From Pseudopedobacter alpinus (GTDB lineage: Bacteria; Bacteroidota; Bacteroidia; Sphingobacteriales; Sphingobacteriaceae), in NCBI RefSeq assembly GCF_042684645.1, contig NZ_JBHULV010000056.1, positions 21,482-85,481 of the forward strand: a stretch of 64,000 nucleotides of DNA, in the 5' to 3' direction. Below the pieces are notes generated by a model, which saw only the letters and a program-made list of their open reading frames with translations, had not been told where the DNA came from and did not search any database. The position numbers and the translations under genes were made by a program. Positions 27,438-37,257 of the stretch are shown in pieces. Every line of letters begins with the position of its first letter. The stretch's first letter is position 1.

Positions 27438-27967
27438 ATGGCTTTACCTATAGAATTTACAACCAACAAGGTATTTATTTTATTACTTGTTCAGTAAACC
27501 AATGGGTGGATGTTTTTACACGAAAAGATTATGTGAACATATTGTTAGAAAGTCTAAAATATTACCAAAAAAATAAAGGTTTAGAGATATTTTCATAGGT
27601 TGTGATGACAAACCATATTCACTTCATTATTGGTACAAATAAGGATAATTTGAGTGATATCATTAGAGATTTCAAAAAATTTACGGCAACCAAAATTACG
27701 GAGGCAATTGAAGCCAACCCCAAAGATAGCAGGAAAAACTGGATGTTATGGTTGTTGAAAAAGGAAGAATCAATTTTATTTTGGCAGGAAGGTTATCACG
27801 CAGAAGAAATAATCGAATTAAAATTTTTTAATATTAAGCAAGATTATATTCACTTTAACCCAGTTAGAGCAGGTTTAGTTGAAAAAGAAGAAGATTATCT
27901 TTATAGTAGTTGTGGGCAAATTTATGGTGTTAGAGAAGGTTTATTAGAACTTGTTAATTTTGGTTAA
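27438..27967 (+). pseudogene. REP-associated tyrosine transposase (RAYT, Y1 family), disrupted
   Basis: The start MALPIEFTTN is followed by a frameshift near 27470-27474 into YFITCSVNQWVDVFTRKDY, then a TAG at 27597-27599 where the family has Trp (F-S/A-W-VVMTNH), then MTNHIHFI with the HUH histidines and the C-terminal DYIHFNPVRAGLV and the usual LYSS ending. An active RAYT nicks and moves REP palindromes. With a frameshift plus a stop, this copy is dead, although the last 121 codons remain open from 27602. Confidence 0.88.
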
Positions 27968-28048
27968 GTGGATTACAAATCCACCTTATTAAAAAGTTCG
28001 ACATGCCCTTCGGAACATTTCGAACAGCTGGACATGTCGAACAGCTGG
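27968..28048. repeat. Right REP-like elements of the RAYT locus
   Basis: First the small hairpin GTGGATT-ACA-AATCCAC (27969-27985), then GTTCGACATG...CATGTCGAAC (27996-28042) with the direct repeat CGAACAGCTGG at 28021 and 28038. Together with the left copy it brackets the transposase remnant. Confidence 0.78.
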
Positions 28049-28155
28049 TTATCACATTAAAAGCTGTATTTAAGTAAAATTTCGCTTTACAGGTAAGTTG
28101 ATTTTTTGTTCTTTCTTCATCATAAAGAATGATTAGTTTTAAGGCTAATTAAAAT

Positions 28156-29391
28156 ATGATATATTGCCTATTTCATGCACTTATAAAAATCACTTGTTAT
28201 TTCTATTTCAAGAAAATAAGGTTATTCAATCCTGATAAATTTGAAAACAAGCATCCTGTTATCATTTGCGCAAACCATGGTAATTCTTTTATGGATGCTA
28301 TTTTGATTGCTATAAACTGTAAAAGAAAATTGCATTTCTTAGTAAGGTCTGATGTTTTTAATACCCCTTTTAAGCGTTGGTTTTTTGGACAATTAAATAT
28401 GATGCCAATTTATAGAATTAGGGATGGGAGAGAAGCACTAAAGAATAATGATGCGGTTTTTTTGAAATGCCAAGAAATTTTAAGTAATAATGGAGCAATA
28501 GTGATTTTTCCGGAAGGAAATTGTGTGATTGAAAAACGGTTAAGAGCTTTTAAAACAGGTTTTGTTCATTTAGCGTTTAATGCAGATTTGCCTAATTTAA
28601 GAGTGCAAGCCATTACCTTAAATTACAGCAAACCAGATGAATTTTATACCGAAGCAAGTTTAACTTTTGCTGAACCTATTTTAGTAAACGACATTAAAGT
28701 TTTAGCAAACAAAAACGAATTTGAATTTAATAAACTGTTAATGAAAAGCACTTACGATTTATTACGTAAGAATATGGTTTATATAGAAAAAATTGAAGAT
28801 GATTTTTTTTATGAAGCTGTTTTAGAAATGAAAAGAAATGATGATTTGCTATTAGAGGAATCATTTTTAAATAAGCAAATCGCAACAATAGCAGAGTTAG
28901 AAAATTTAAGAATTAGCGATATGCAAGTTTTTGAAGAAATAAGACAAAAGGTGCTACTCTATTTCAATTATTTAAAAACCGAAGAAGTTAAAGATGCGGC
29001 TGTTGCTAAAAATAGCTTATCTAAATTTAAAGCCGGATTAACTTTTCCTTTTTATATACTTGGTTACATACTCAATGCTATTCCTTCTCATTTTTTAGAA
29101 AACACTATCAATACCAAAATAAAGGAAAGACAGTTCAAAAGTTCTGTGCGTATGGTTTTGTCATTGGCTATGTATCCACTCTACATATTTACCATTAGTT
29201 TTTTTCTGAATTATGGGTTTCATAATTACTTGTTTTCAGTAGCAATTATAGCAGGTTTGTTTGGCTTGTACTATATTAACTTCTCAGAATTTAATCTTTT
29301 TAGACAACAAAATAATCCTAAAATAAAGAAGGAAAAAATAGAAGAACTAAAAAGATTAAGAGGAGAAATTACAAAATATATCAATCTTTAA
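28156..29391 (+). CDS. PlsC-like glycerolipid acyltransferase with C-terminal membrane helices
   Basis: 411 residues. ANHGNSFMDAI (block I His and Asp), an MPIYRIRDGRE segment (block II) and FPEGNC (block III) define a 1-acylglycerol-phosphate-type acyltransferase. A middle helical region is followed by two or three membrane helices (about 295-385), an extension absent from plain PlsC. It probably acylates a phospholipid or ornithine-lipid precursor. Its 3' end overlaps the convergent VOC gene by 11 bp. Confidence 0.85.
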   Translation: MIYCLFHALIKITCYFYFKKIRLFNPDKFENKHPVIICANHGNSFMDAILIAINCKRKLHFLVRSDVFNTPFKRWFFGQLNMMPIYRIRDGREALKNNDAVFLKCQEILSNNGAIVIFPEGNCVIEKRLRAFKTGFVHLAFNADLPNLRVQAITLNYSKPDEFYTEASLTFAEPILVNDIKVLANKNEFEFNKLLMKSTYDLLRKNMVYIEKIEDDFFYEAVLEMKRNDDLLLEESFLNKQIATIAELENLRISDMQVFEEIRQKVLLYFNYLKTEEVKDAAVAKNSLSKFKAGLTFPFYILGYILNAIPSHFLENTINTKIKERQFKSSVRMVLSLAMYPLYIFTISFFLNYGFHNYLFSVAIIAGLFGLYYINFSEFNLFRQQNNPKIKKEKIEELKRLRGEITKYINL

Positions 29392-30439
29392 CTCTGGCAA
29401 AAGCCAAACATTTCACCAACCAGTTGGGTAAATTTTTATCAGGATTTCTGTTTCTCAGGTTTAAATAGATTCCTAATTTTTTTAAAATAGGTACTTTGTG
29501 GGTTTCTACAAATTCTATTAATGTACCATCAGGGTCGGCAATGTATGCGAAATGACCAGCAGCTTTACCCATATCGAAACTATTTTCACTATCAACTGTA
29601 AAGTTAAAACCGGCTTTTGCACATTGTTGTTTTAAAGCCTTCATGCCAATTACATCAAAACAAACATGTATAAATCCTACATCACCCCAATAACGGTTTT
29701 TGTAAATTTTAGTTGCAGTGTTATCTGTTCTTTGTAATAGCTCTATTTCTGTATCACCATAAAGCCTACTAAATCCTCCAGATTTTGTTTCCGAGTGTTT
29801 AAGTAGTACTCTTCTAAATTTTGTTTTAGCTTCGTTTAAATCTTTTAAATCCTCAAATTCATCGGTTTCATCATAAACAATTACATCGTAACCTAAAGCA
29901 TCTCTATATAATTTCAAAGATTTTTCTATATCAGAAACACCGATGGTAATACCACAAACACCACCCGTTAAATTCTTGTCTTTACTAAACCAACTTTCGC
30001 TTTCTGTAATTTCGAATAAATTTTGGTAAGGGTCTGCAATGTAAAAATGTAGTTTACCTTCCGGCGATTTTTGTAAACTGCTTTTAAGGTTCAGATTTTC
30101 TTTTTTAAAAGAATCAAAAGTTTGGGCTACGTCTCTGCACTTAATTTTAATCATGTTGATGCCAAAATCTCCAATCTTCAAATCTTGGGCACCTATTGCA
30201 GGTTTACGATTGGTAAATTGCCAAAGTTCAAAACCACCTCCTCCTTGCATATTCATGGCTAAAATGGCATGGCGTTTATGCACTTTGTTGCCTGTATATT
30301 GTGTCATCAAAGCGGCTTCTGCTATATCTTCAAAAACAGGGACATCCATATTAAAATATTTACGATACCATTTCCACGATTGTTGAATATCACTACATCC
30401 TAAACCTATTTGCTGTATGCCACAAATCTTTTTCTCCAT
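29381..30439 (-). CDS. Tandem VOC (glyoxalase/dioxygenase fold) protein
   Basis: 352 residues with two VOC modules: residues about 6-125 (IQQIGLGCSDIQQSWKWY ... LFEITE) and about 140-315 (GVCGITIGVSDIEKSLKLY ... ADPDGTLIEFVE). The paired HxxE-like metal ligands suggest one metal site as in extradiol dioxygenases or glyoxalases. The reaction is not known. The GT2 gene lies 3 bp upstream on the same strand. Confidence 0.85.
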   Translation of the reverse strand: MEKKICGIQQIGLGCSDIQQSWKWYRKYFNMDVPVFEDIAEAALMTQYTGNKVHKRHAILAMNMQGGGGFELWQFTNRKPAIGAQDLKIGDFGINMIKIKCRDVAQTFDSFKKENLNLKSSLQKSPEGKLHFYIADPYQNLFEITESESWFSKDKNLTGGVCGITIGVSDIEKSLKLYRDALGYDVIVYDETDEFEDLKDLNEAKTKFRRVLLKHSETKSGGFSRLYGDTEIELLQRTDNTATKIYKNRYWGDVGFIHVCFDVIGMKALKQQCAKAGFNFTVDSENSFDMGKAAGHFAYIADPDGTLIEFVETHKVPILKKLGIYLNLRNRNPDKNLPNWLVKCLAFARVKD

Positions 30440-30442
30440 AAA

Positions 30443-31150
30443 TTAATATTTCAATTCGTTTTTTTGATGATTCAATAGCTTTTTGTAAACACTTATGATC
30501 CTATCATGATCTGCTTTTGCGTAATACATTGTAAAAGCAATTAAGTTAGCAATATTCACTTTTAGGTAACTGTTAAAATCGTACTTTCTAGCAGAAACTA
30601 TTACATCTTTGGGTATAATTTTAAAGCGTTCTGTTTTTCTGGCTCTTATAATAATGTCATAATCTTCCATTATTTTATGATTTTCGCAATAACCACCCAA
30701 TTGTGTAAATAACTCTTTAGTAATAAAAAGAGATTGATCTCCCCCTCTAAACATTAACCTATCAAAACGAGTGCAAAATGCATTAAACTTTAACATTTTT
30801 TTATTAGAATTAAACCTAAAGCGGTAACATCCTATCTTAAATTTTTCTGATAAAGCATTTTCTATGTCTTCTAAATAGCTTTCTGGAGGCAAAGTGTCTG
30901 CATGTACAAAATATAAAACATCTCCTTTGCTTTTGCTTGCACCATAATTTAATTGCAGTGCTCTTCCTTTTCTTGGCGATTTGTAAAATTGAACGCCTAA
31001 AGAATTTACTACAGCTTCTGTATTATCTGAACTTCCCCCATCAATTACAATTAATTCTAAGTTTTTATGGTGAGATTTTTGTAATAGCGTGATAAGATTC
31101 GAAATATTTTCGCTCTCGTTATATGTTGGAATAATTATACTTAAAAACAT
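30443..31150 (-). CDS. Family 2 glycosyltransferase (TIGR04283-like)
   Basis: 235 residues, GT-A fold. IIIPTYNESENI, VIDGGSSDNT, GRALQLNYGA and the metal-binding FVHADT (DxD-like) are clear, as is MEDYDIIIRAR (catalytic base region). The GRALQ...HADT combination marks the small cytosolic GT2 group TIGR04283. The acceptor is unknown. It is the first gene of the pair with the VOC protein. Confidence 0.88.
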   Translation of the reverse strand: MFLSIIIPTYNESENISNLITLLQKSHHKNLELIVIDGGSSDNTEAVVNSLGVQFYKSPRKGRALQLNYGASKSKGDVLYFVHADTLPPESYLEDIENALSEKFKIGCYRFRFNSNKKMLKFNAFCTRFDRLMFRGGDQSLFITKELFTQLGGYCENHKIMEDYDIIIRARKTERFKIIPKDVIVSARKYDFNSYLKVNIANLIAFTMYYAKADHDRIISVYKKLLNHQKNELKY

Positions 31151-31243
31151 ATTAATAATTGCCCTTTGTAATTTACAATTTGCGTAAATAAAAAACCAAG
31201 TTATATTAAATTACGTCTTTATATAAAAATAAGATTCCAAATT

Positions 31244-32041
31244 ATGAAAATTAATACAATGAAAACTTTAACAATTCTTATTGTTTTTGCTATTATGGGC
31301 AGCTGCGGTATTAAAAAACCATCAGTAAATGAAAATCCAATTGCAACAACAAAATTTAACATATTATCAGAAAATCTTTTAAGCAACTTAAAAGCTAATA
31401 AAGATGTTGCCGCTATTCAAACAACCTTGGCAAATATTAGTGAAAAGGAATTAGAAGAAGGTTTACCATTAGATGAACAAAGAAAAGCCTTTTGGATAAA
31501 TATTTACAACGGATATATTATAGCTATTCTTAAAAACGATAAAAAACTATTTGACGATAGAACTGCTTTTTTTGGAAAAAAACAGGTTGAAATTGCTGGC
31601 AATGTTTTAAGTTTTGATGATATTGAGAATGGAATGATTAGGAAATCTCAGTTCAAATTTGGTTTAGGTTATGTTGGCAAGTTATTTCCATCAGGCTTTG
31701 AGCGAAATTTGAGAGTTAAAAATAGAGACTATCGTATTCATTTTGCAATTAACTGCGGTGCTAAAAGTTGCCCGCCGGTTAGAATTTATGAAGCTAAAAC
31801 AGTTAATAACCAATTACAAAATGCTACAAAAGTTTACCTAACCCAATATACCAAATATGATAATGCTAAAGATGTTGTTACCACATCTACACTTACAAGC
31901 TGGTTTAGAGGAGATTTTGGTGGAAAATTTGGCACTAAGAAAATTTTAAAAGAATTTAAATTGATACCAGAAGAAAGCAACCCTAAATTAAATTATGGTA
32001 GCTACGATTGGACTTTAGATTTAGATAATTTTGCCAATTAA
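31244..32041 (+). CDS. DUF547-domain lipoprotein
   Basis: 265 residues with a lipoprotein signal (MGSCGIKK). The DUF547 domain shows FWINIYNGYIIAIL, FDDIENGMIR and HFAINCGAKSCPPVR, the last with the conserved Cys pair. The family is widespread and of unknown biochemical function. A second ATG five codons downstream (31259) is an equally good start. It is followed by rpsO with its own promoter. Confidence 0.87.
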   Translation: MKINTMKTLTILIVFAIMGSCGIKKPSVNENPIATTKFNILSENLLSNLKANKDVAAIQTTLANISEKELEEGLPLDEQRKAFWINIYNGYIIAILKNDKKLFDDRTAFFGKKQVEIAGNVLSFDDIENGMIRKSQFKFGLGYVGKLFPSGFERNLRVKNRDYRIHFAINCGAKSCPPVRIYEAKTVNNQLQNATKVYLTQYTKYDNAKDVVTTSTLTSWFRGDFGGKFGTKKILKEFKLIPEESNPKLNYGSYDWTLDLDNFAN

Positions 32042-32044
32042 TTG

Positions 32045-32075
32045 TTTGAATAATAAATAAATAAGCTTACATTTG
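32045..32075 (+). promoter_or_regulatory. Bacteroidota-type promoter of rpsO
   Basis: TTTG (32045-32048), 19 bp, TACATTTG (32068-32075): an exact match to the TTTG-N19-TAnnTTTG consensus used by the Bacteroidota primary sigma factor. Predicted transcription start is about 32080, giving a leader of about 40 nt. Confidence 0.85.
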
Positions 32076-32121
32076 CAGCCTGTTAAAAAATGAATTTTAA
32101 CAACTTTAATATTATTCAAGA

Positions 32122-32406
32122 ATGTATTTAAGTACAGAAAAGAAGAAAGAAATCTTCGCACAACACGGAGAAGTAGAAACTAACACAGGTTCTGCAGAGG
32201 GTCAGGTAGCATTATTCACTTACAGAATTGCACATTTAACTGGTCACTTAAAGAAAAACAAAAAAGATTTTTCTACTCAGTTATCATTACAAAAATTAGT
32301 AGGTAAAAGAAGAGCTTTATTAGCTTACCTTTTCAAAAAAGATATTAACAGATACAGAGCTATCATTAAAGCTTTAGGTTTAAGAGATATCATTAAGTCT
32401 ATCTAA
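32122..32406 (+). CDS. rpsO: 30S ribosomal protein S15
   Basis: 94 residues, slightly longer than the usual 89 through the MYLSTEKK start. It has GSAEGQVALFTYRIAHLTGHLKKNKKD and the C-terminal RRALLAYLFKKD...YRAIIKALGLR of S15. It binds 16S rRNA in the platform. It has its own promoter and terminator. Confidence 0.98.
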   Translation: MYLSTEKKKEIFAQHGEVETNTGSAEGQVALFTYRIAHLTGHLKKNKKDFSTQLSLQKLVGKRRALLAYLFKKDINRYRAIIKALGLRDIIKSI

Positions 32407-32421
32407 TTTTAGATTTTCTTT

Positions 32422-32460
32422 AAAAAAGCCATTTCGATTTTTCGGAATGGCTTTTTTTTT
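32422..32460 (+). terminator. rpsO terminator
   Basis: AAAAAAGCCATT / AATGGCTTTTTT stem and nine Ts. Confidence 0.95.
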
Positions 32461-32496
32461 ATCGGCTTTTGCGAAGGGGATATATTATTGATATGA

Positions 32497-33459
32497 TTAC
32501 ATTAAAACACCATCTGCATTTGATTTTATTTTCTCTGGTAAAGATGGTTCTTCAATACTTTCCTTTAAGTCTCTTTCTATTGCTGTACAAAGTGCAGTCA
32601 TAGAAACATCTTCTAATCGGTTTTCAAAAGGATCTTCTGTTCTTTCGCCAATTAAATCTAAAGCTAAAAACACAAAAGAAATAGCTACAGAAATAGGAAT
32701 CATTGCTAAATGCAAATCACCACTTACAAAAGCAAAAGGAATTAAAGACGCGTGTATAAAAACAAAAACTCTTGAAAAGAAACTATATTGTCTCAAAAAA
32801 GGTGTGTTTTTTATTCTCTCGCACATCCCTTGAATGTTATTAAACTCAATTAAAGTTTCTTCCAATCTTATTAAATGATATTCTTTAATCCAGTTTTTAT
32901 CGTAAGCATTTTTTAAATCTTTTCCTTGTTCGTTTAATAAATAATTTGGGGGGTTATTTTTGTTGTAAAAATGAACAAATTCTACCGGATCGAGGTAGTT
33001 TTTAACTTCTACATATTGATTTTCTTCTTCAAATAATTCAACTTTTTTATTAATAAAGCCATTAGTTTTACGTAAATAAACACGCAATGCATTTACAAAA
33101 CCAATATGCCTAAAAACTAGTTTTCGCTTTAAAGAGTTAATCTCTGTTTGGTCTTCCAAATCATTTTTGCCAATTAAAATCCTAACTTCACGTTCCCAAA
33201 CCCTACTGTAATTTACTAAAAGTCCCCAAACTTTGCGGGCTTCCCACCATCTGTCATAAGCATAGTTGTTTTTAAAGCCTAAAAATATTGCTAAAGCAGT
33301 ACTTAAGGCGGTAATGGTGTTAAAGGGAATACTTAAGTCAATTATTTTATAGTAATCATGCAATAAAAATACAGCAATGGCTAACAAAGTGTAATACAAT
33401 AAACTCTTCCATGTGTAAAATAGGATAAGTTTTAGTTTTAAATTTCTACTAATTAACAT
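32497..33459 (-). CDS. Bestrophin-like anion channel
   Basis: 320 residues. FLGFKNNYAYDRWWEARKVWG is the conserved helix-2 motif of bacterial bestrophins, followed by PFAFVSGDLHLAMIPISVAISFVFLALD (late helices). Such proteins form pentameric anion channels. It is a single gene whose 3' end faces the rpsO terminator, which can serve both strands. Confidence 0.92.
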   Translation of the reverse strand: MLISRNLKLKLILFYTWKSLLYYTLLAIAVFLLHDYYKIIDLSIPFNTITALSTALAIFLGFKNNYAYDRWWEARKVWGLLVNYSRVWEREVRILIGKNDLEDQTEINSLKRKLVFRHIGFVNALRVYLRKTNGFINKKVELFEEENQYVEVKNYLDPVEFVHFYNKNNPPNYLLNEQGKDLKNAYDKNWIKEYHLIRLEETLIEFNNIQGMCERIKNTPFLRQYSFFSRVFVFIHASLIPFAFVSGDLHLAMIPISVAISFVFLALDLIGERTEDPFENRLEDVSMTALCTAIERDLKESIEEPSLPEKIKSNADGVLM

Positions 33460-33729
33460 AACAATATTTTAGCTTACAACTGTTAAATTTTATGCCAAAA
33501 AATTTAACTTCTAATAAAAATTAGGTTACGGTATAAGTTTATAAAAAAAAGAAAGATGGATTAGCTAATACTTAGCTTTTCGCTAATATTTAATTTGGAA
33601 ATAGCCCATATTTTATCTTTAAACCCAATAATGTTTTTGATAAATCAGATTGTTAAAATAATGTTTGTTTTTATATTTTATGCGAGTTTAACTAAAGTAA
33701 AACAGCCTTAATTTGATTAACTTTATCAC

Positions 33730-35091
33730 ATGTGGTATAATAATATATTAGAAACAATAGGAAATACACCTTTGGTTAAGCTCAATAAAATTGTTAAAGA
33801 AATTGACGCAACTGTTTTAGCCAAGGTAGAAACTACAAACCCAGGAAATTCTATTAAAGACCGTATGGCTCTAAAAATGATTGAGGAAGCTGAAAAAAGC
33901 GGTGCTTTAAAACCAGGCGGAACAATTATAGAAGGTACGTCTGGCAACACCGGTATGGGTTTGGCCATTGCAGCAGTTATTAAAGGCTATAAATGTATTT
34001 TTACAACAACAGATAAACAATCAAAAGAAAAAGTGGATGCTTTAAAAGCTTTTGGTGCCGAGGTGGTGGTTTGCCCAACAGATGTTGAACCAGATGACCC
34101 CCGTTCCTATTATTCTGTATCATCAAGGTTAGAGAAAGAAACCCCAAATTCTTGGAAACCAAACCAGTACGATAATTTGGCAAATTCTTTAGCGCATTAC
34201 GAACAAACAGGGCCAGAAATTTGGGAACAAACAGAAGGTAAAATCACGCATTTGGTGGTTGGCGTTGGTACTGGCGGTACAGCATCTGGAACAGGGAAAT
34301 ATTTGAAAGAGAAAAACCCTAACATTAAAGTATGGGGAATTGATACCTATGGCTCTGTTTTTAAGAAATACAAAGAGACGGGTATTTTTGATGAAAAAGA
34401 GATTTACCCTTATATCACTGAAGGAATTGGAGAAGATTTTTTACCTAAGAATGTTGACTTTAACATTATAGATAAATTTGAAAAAGTAACCGATAAAGAC
34501 GCAGCTTTAATGACGCGAGATATTGCCCGTAAAGAGGGGATTTTTGTTGGAAATTCTGCCGGAGCGGCAATTGCTGGTTTATTACAATTAAAAGCTCATT
34601 TAAAAAAGGATGATGTGGTGGTGGTTATTTTTCATGATCATGGAACACGTTACATGGGTAAAATGTTTAATGATGATTGGTTGCGAGAAAGAGGTTTTTT
34701 AGTAGATGAAAAATTAACTGCAAAATCTATTTTAGCCAAAAGAGAGCCTCAAGAAATGGTCACTATTGATAGCGATAAAACAGTTTTGGAAGCCATTAAT
34801 ACCATGAAATCTTTAAATATTTCTCAAATACCGGTTACACAACAAGGTATGGTTGTAGGTAGAATTACTGAAAGTGATGTTTTAAATGCATTATTAGAAA
34901 ACCCCGCGGTAAAATCTGCTAAAGTAGAGAGTATCCAAACGGCTTCTTTTCCTTTTGTAGATTTAAATACATCTATTGATAAAATATCTGGCTTAATTAA
35001 CAAAGAAAATTCTGCTGTTTTGGTAGAAGATACCTCCGGGAAAATTGAGATTATTACGCAGTATGATATTATTGATGCTATTTCTGGGTAG
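33730..35091 (+). CDS. PLP-dependent cystathionine beta-synthase type enzyme with CBS pair
   Basis: 453 residues. It has a fold-type II PLP domain with NPGNSIKDRMA (Schiff-base Lys43), EGTSGNTGMG and VVGVGTGGTASG phosphate loops, and a C-terminal pair of CBS motifs (about 335-450, starting near LAKREPQEMVTIDSD). It condenses serine or O-acetylserine with homocysteine or sulfide. The CBS pair may sense adenosyl ligands. CBS and O-acetylserine sulfhydrylase activities cannot be separated by eye. Confidence 0.92.
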   Translation: MWYNNILETIGNTPLVKLNKIVKEIDATVLAKVETTNPGNSIKDRMALKMIEEAEKSGALKPGGTIIEGTSGNTGMGLAIAAVIKGYKCIFTTTDKQSKEKVDALKAFGAEVVVCPTDVEPDDPRSYYSVSSRLEKETPNSWKPNQYDNLANSLAHYEQTGPEIWEQTEGKITHLVVGVGTGGTASGTGKYLKEKNPNIKVWGIDTYGSVFKKYKETGIFDEKEIYPYITEGIGEDFLPKNVDFNIIDKFEKVTDKDAALMTRDIARKEGIFVGNSAGAAIAGLLQLKAHLKKDDVVVVIFHDHGTRYMGKMFNDDWLRERGFLVDEKLTAKSILAKREPQEMVTIDSDKTVLEAINTMKSLNISQIPVTQQGMVVGRITESDVLNALLENPAVKSAKVESIQTASFPFVDLNTSIDKISGLINKENSAVLVEDTSGKIEIITQYDIIDAISG

Positions 35092-35277
35092 TTAGTTTTT
35101 AGTTAGTTGGTTCTATTGCTTTTTATTGGAGCTATCGTAAAAAAGTAGATAATGATTGAAATCAAAATTAAGAGAAAAAATAGGCATTTATATTTGGCGG
35201 TGCACAGCCTATTTTAATTTTGGCTAAAATTGCAACACTAGCCACTTTAATTTTGCAATGCATTTTTATATTAGTCC

Positions 35278-36282
35278 ATGTTACAGCAACTCCATAATTT
35301 TAAAGGGAAAGCTTCCAATTTTGGAATTGATGGTTTCTTAATCGCCATTATTGGGATGATTGTTTTAGCTTTTGTATATCCATTTGGAGGTTCTTCTGAA
35401 AGCCCGGTCCCTTTAGCTAAAATAGCGAATTATGGTGTGTCGGTGATTTTCTTTTTTTATGGATTAAAGCTCAATCCCGAAAAGCTAAAAGCTGGTTTAT
35501 CTAATTGGAAACTTCACTTAATGGTTCACTTTTCCACATTTGTGCTGTTTCCGCTATTGGTATTGCTGCTGCATTATTTATTCCCAAGCTTGCAAAGTCC
35601 GTCTGTTTGGTTGGGTATTTTTTATTTAGCCGCATTACCATCAACAGTATCTTCATCCGTGGTGATGGTTTCTATTGCTAAAGGGAATATTCCAGCAGCT
35701 ATTTTTAATGCCAGTATTTCTAGTCTGTTGGGCATTTTTATTACTCCTTTATGGATGGAGGTTTGGATGAATGACGAAAGAACAGGGCAAGATTTTCCGT
35801 TAGGGGGTATCATCATAAAATTATTTGTGCAGATACTGCTCCCTGTCATTTTAGGTTTTTTGTTGCACCAAAAGTGGGGAAGCTTTGCAGAAAAGCATCA
35901 TACATTACTTAAAAAATTTGATCAATCCATCATCCTCATTATTGTTTATACAGCCTTTTGTGAATCCTTTAGCACACATATTTTTGATGCTTTACAGTTG
36001 AAAGATTTAGCAAGCTTGTATGCATTTGTAGCGCTCTTGTTTTTTGCTGTCTTCATCCTAATTATTATTTCTAGTAGGTTATTAGGCTTTAACCGAGAAG
36101 ATCGGATCACCTGTTTGTTTTGTGGTTCAAAAAAATCTTTGGTACACGGAACGGTGATGTCTAAAGTGTTGTTCCCTTTATCACCACAAATGGGCATTAT
36201 CTTATTACCTATTATGCTGTACCATGCTTTTCAACTCATTGTAGCTGGTTTTTTGGCCAATAAATATGCGAGGGAATCGTAA
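35278..36282 (+). CDS. BASS-family (bile acid:sodium symporter-like, YfeH type) transporter
   Basis: 334 residues with nine to ten membrane helices. VIFFFYGLKLNPEKLKAG near the start and AALPSTVSSSVVMVSIAKGN (helix 4 discontinuity with the Na+ site) are typical, as is the late FCGSKKSLVHGTVMSKVLF. The substrate is an organic anion or possibly a keto acid. It is a single gene. Confidence 0.9.
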   Translation: MLQQLHNFKGKASNFGIDGFLIAIIGMIVLAFVYPFGGSSESPVPLAKIANYGVSVIFFFYGLKLNPEKLKAGLSNWKLHLMVHFSTFVLFPLLVLLLHYLFPSLQSPSVWLGIFYLAALPSTVSSSVVMVSIAKGNIPAAIFNASISSLLGIFITPLWMEVWMNDERTGQDFPLGGIIIKLFVQILLPVILGFLLHQKWGSFAEKHHTLLKKFDQSIILIIVYTAFCESFSTHIFDALQLKDLASLYAFVALLFFAVFILIIISSRLLGFNREDRITCLFCGSKKSLVHGTVMSKVLFPLSPQMGIILLPIMLYHAFQLIVAGFLANKYARES

Positions 36283-37257
36283 GAGGTAAAGGGTTTGGTT
36301 GTTGGTAGCAATATGATAGCGTTAAAAATAAGAAAAAGAGCGGCTTAGTTTAAAAAAACCAATATTGAAGGGCTTTTTGTAAATGGAAAGTCTTTTATTA
36401 AAGATTAAGAGAATCAAGCTAATAAATCCGGTGATTTAAGCTACTCCGCGTTAAATTTGGTGTTTCGCTGTGAGTAAGAAAGGAATTACCATGAATAATC
36501 CTCACACGCTTTAAAATGCGCTTGAAATTAATTATTTTTTTAAAGCTATTATTTGGCGTATTAAAAATGAAAAAATTACCTTGTTCGGGTTTTCTCCATG
36601 CCATGTTCGCCACTTTTTCGCAAAAAGTACCCATTTTGCGAAGGTGTTACGAGCAAGGTGCGAACAATTAGCGAACAAATGCTTTTTAAAAATTATTTTC
36701 AAAAAACCTGATTTTTGGAACCTTAGTGTATTTTAAGAATGTTGTTTTGGATTTTTAGCGGAGTTTATGGCGGTGATGTTCATACGTGGGAAACTCTTTT
36801 TATAAAGTCATACCAAAGAGGGAGAAGTGTCTATTATCTAGTAGTTGTCTACTAACCTCAGTTCGATTATTAATTCATATTTAAATGTTAATAATCATAT
36901 ATTTAAACTCAAACCCCTACCGCACAAGCTTTTTTCAGGTTATTTATTTTCTATTTAGAGCTTTCAAGAATACTTGTATTTCCTGCCCTCATGCCGGGCA
37001 CTGGCAGGCACTTTTTTCCGAAAAAAGTTCCCAAAAACTCTCGCCTGCGCCTGATGCTATAAATGGAAGTGCTTTAGCAGTTTCATCTATTCCGCACCAG
37101 CCAAGGGCGAATTTTACGTTAATTAACGTTTGTAGTTTGACTAAAATGTGTAAAATTAATCCTCAATAATAATCGAGTTCAGGTTACTAGTTATAATTTT
37201 TGAGTTTTGTAGTGGTTTTAATTACGGCATAGCATAAAATAAAAACATTTTTTGAAA
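36283..37257. other. 975-bp spacer without a credible gene
   Basis: Short open frames here have no family features. It contains two related hairpin blocks: CACTTTTTCGCAAAAAGTAC near 36611 and CACTTTTTTCC-GAAAAAAG near 37009, each followed by CCCA. It also contains an inverted-repeat-bounded segment (36844-37193). It looks like decayed or mobile intergenic DNA. Confidence 0.6.
36844..37193. repeat. Segment bounded by imperfect inverted repeats (possible MITE)
   Basis: The left arm (36844-36871) contains CTAACCTCAGTTCGATTATT. The right arm (37168-37193) contains AATAATCGAGTTCAGGTTAC. The two are reverse complements with a few mismatches. The about 300-bp interior encodes nothing recognisable. 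Confidence 0.4.

Noticed and set aside
27282..27497. 71-codon open frame before the RAYT remnant
   Set aside because: Runs through the left REP palindrome and ends in the frameshifted start of the transposase; an artefact of the frameshift.
33460..33729. Standard promoter for the CBS-type gene
   Set aside because: TAACTTTA near 33718 lacks the final G and a TTTG box at 19 bp; too weak to list.
36419..36634. 71-codon minus-strand frame in the same spacer
   Set aside because: Contains the CTTTTTCGCAAAAAG hairpin in its start region and shows no domain or signal; treated as chance.
36885..37169. 94-codon open frame in the 36-37 kb spacer
   Set aside because: Crosses a palindromic repeat and an inverted-repeat-bounded segment; composition does not look like protein.
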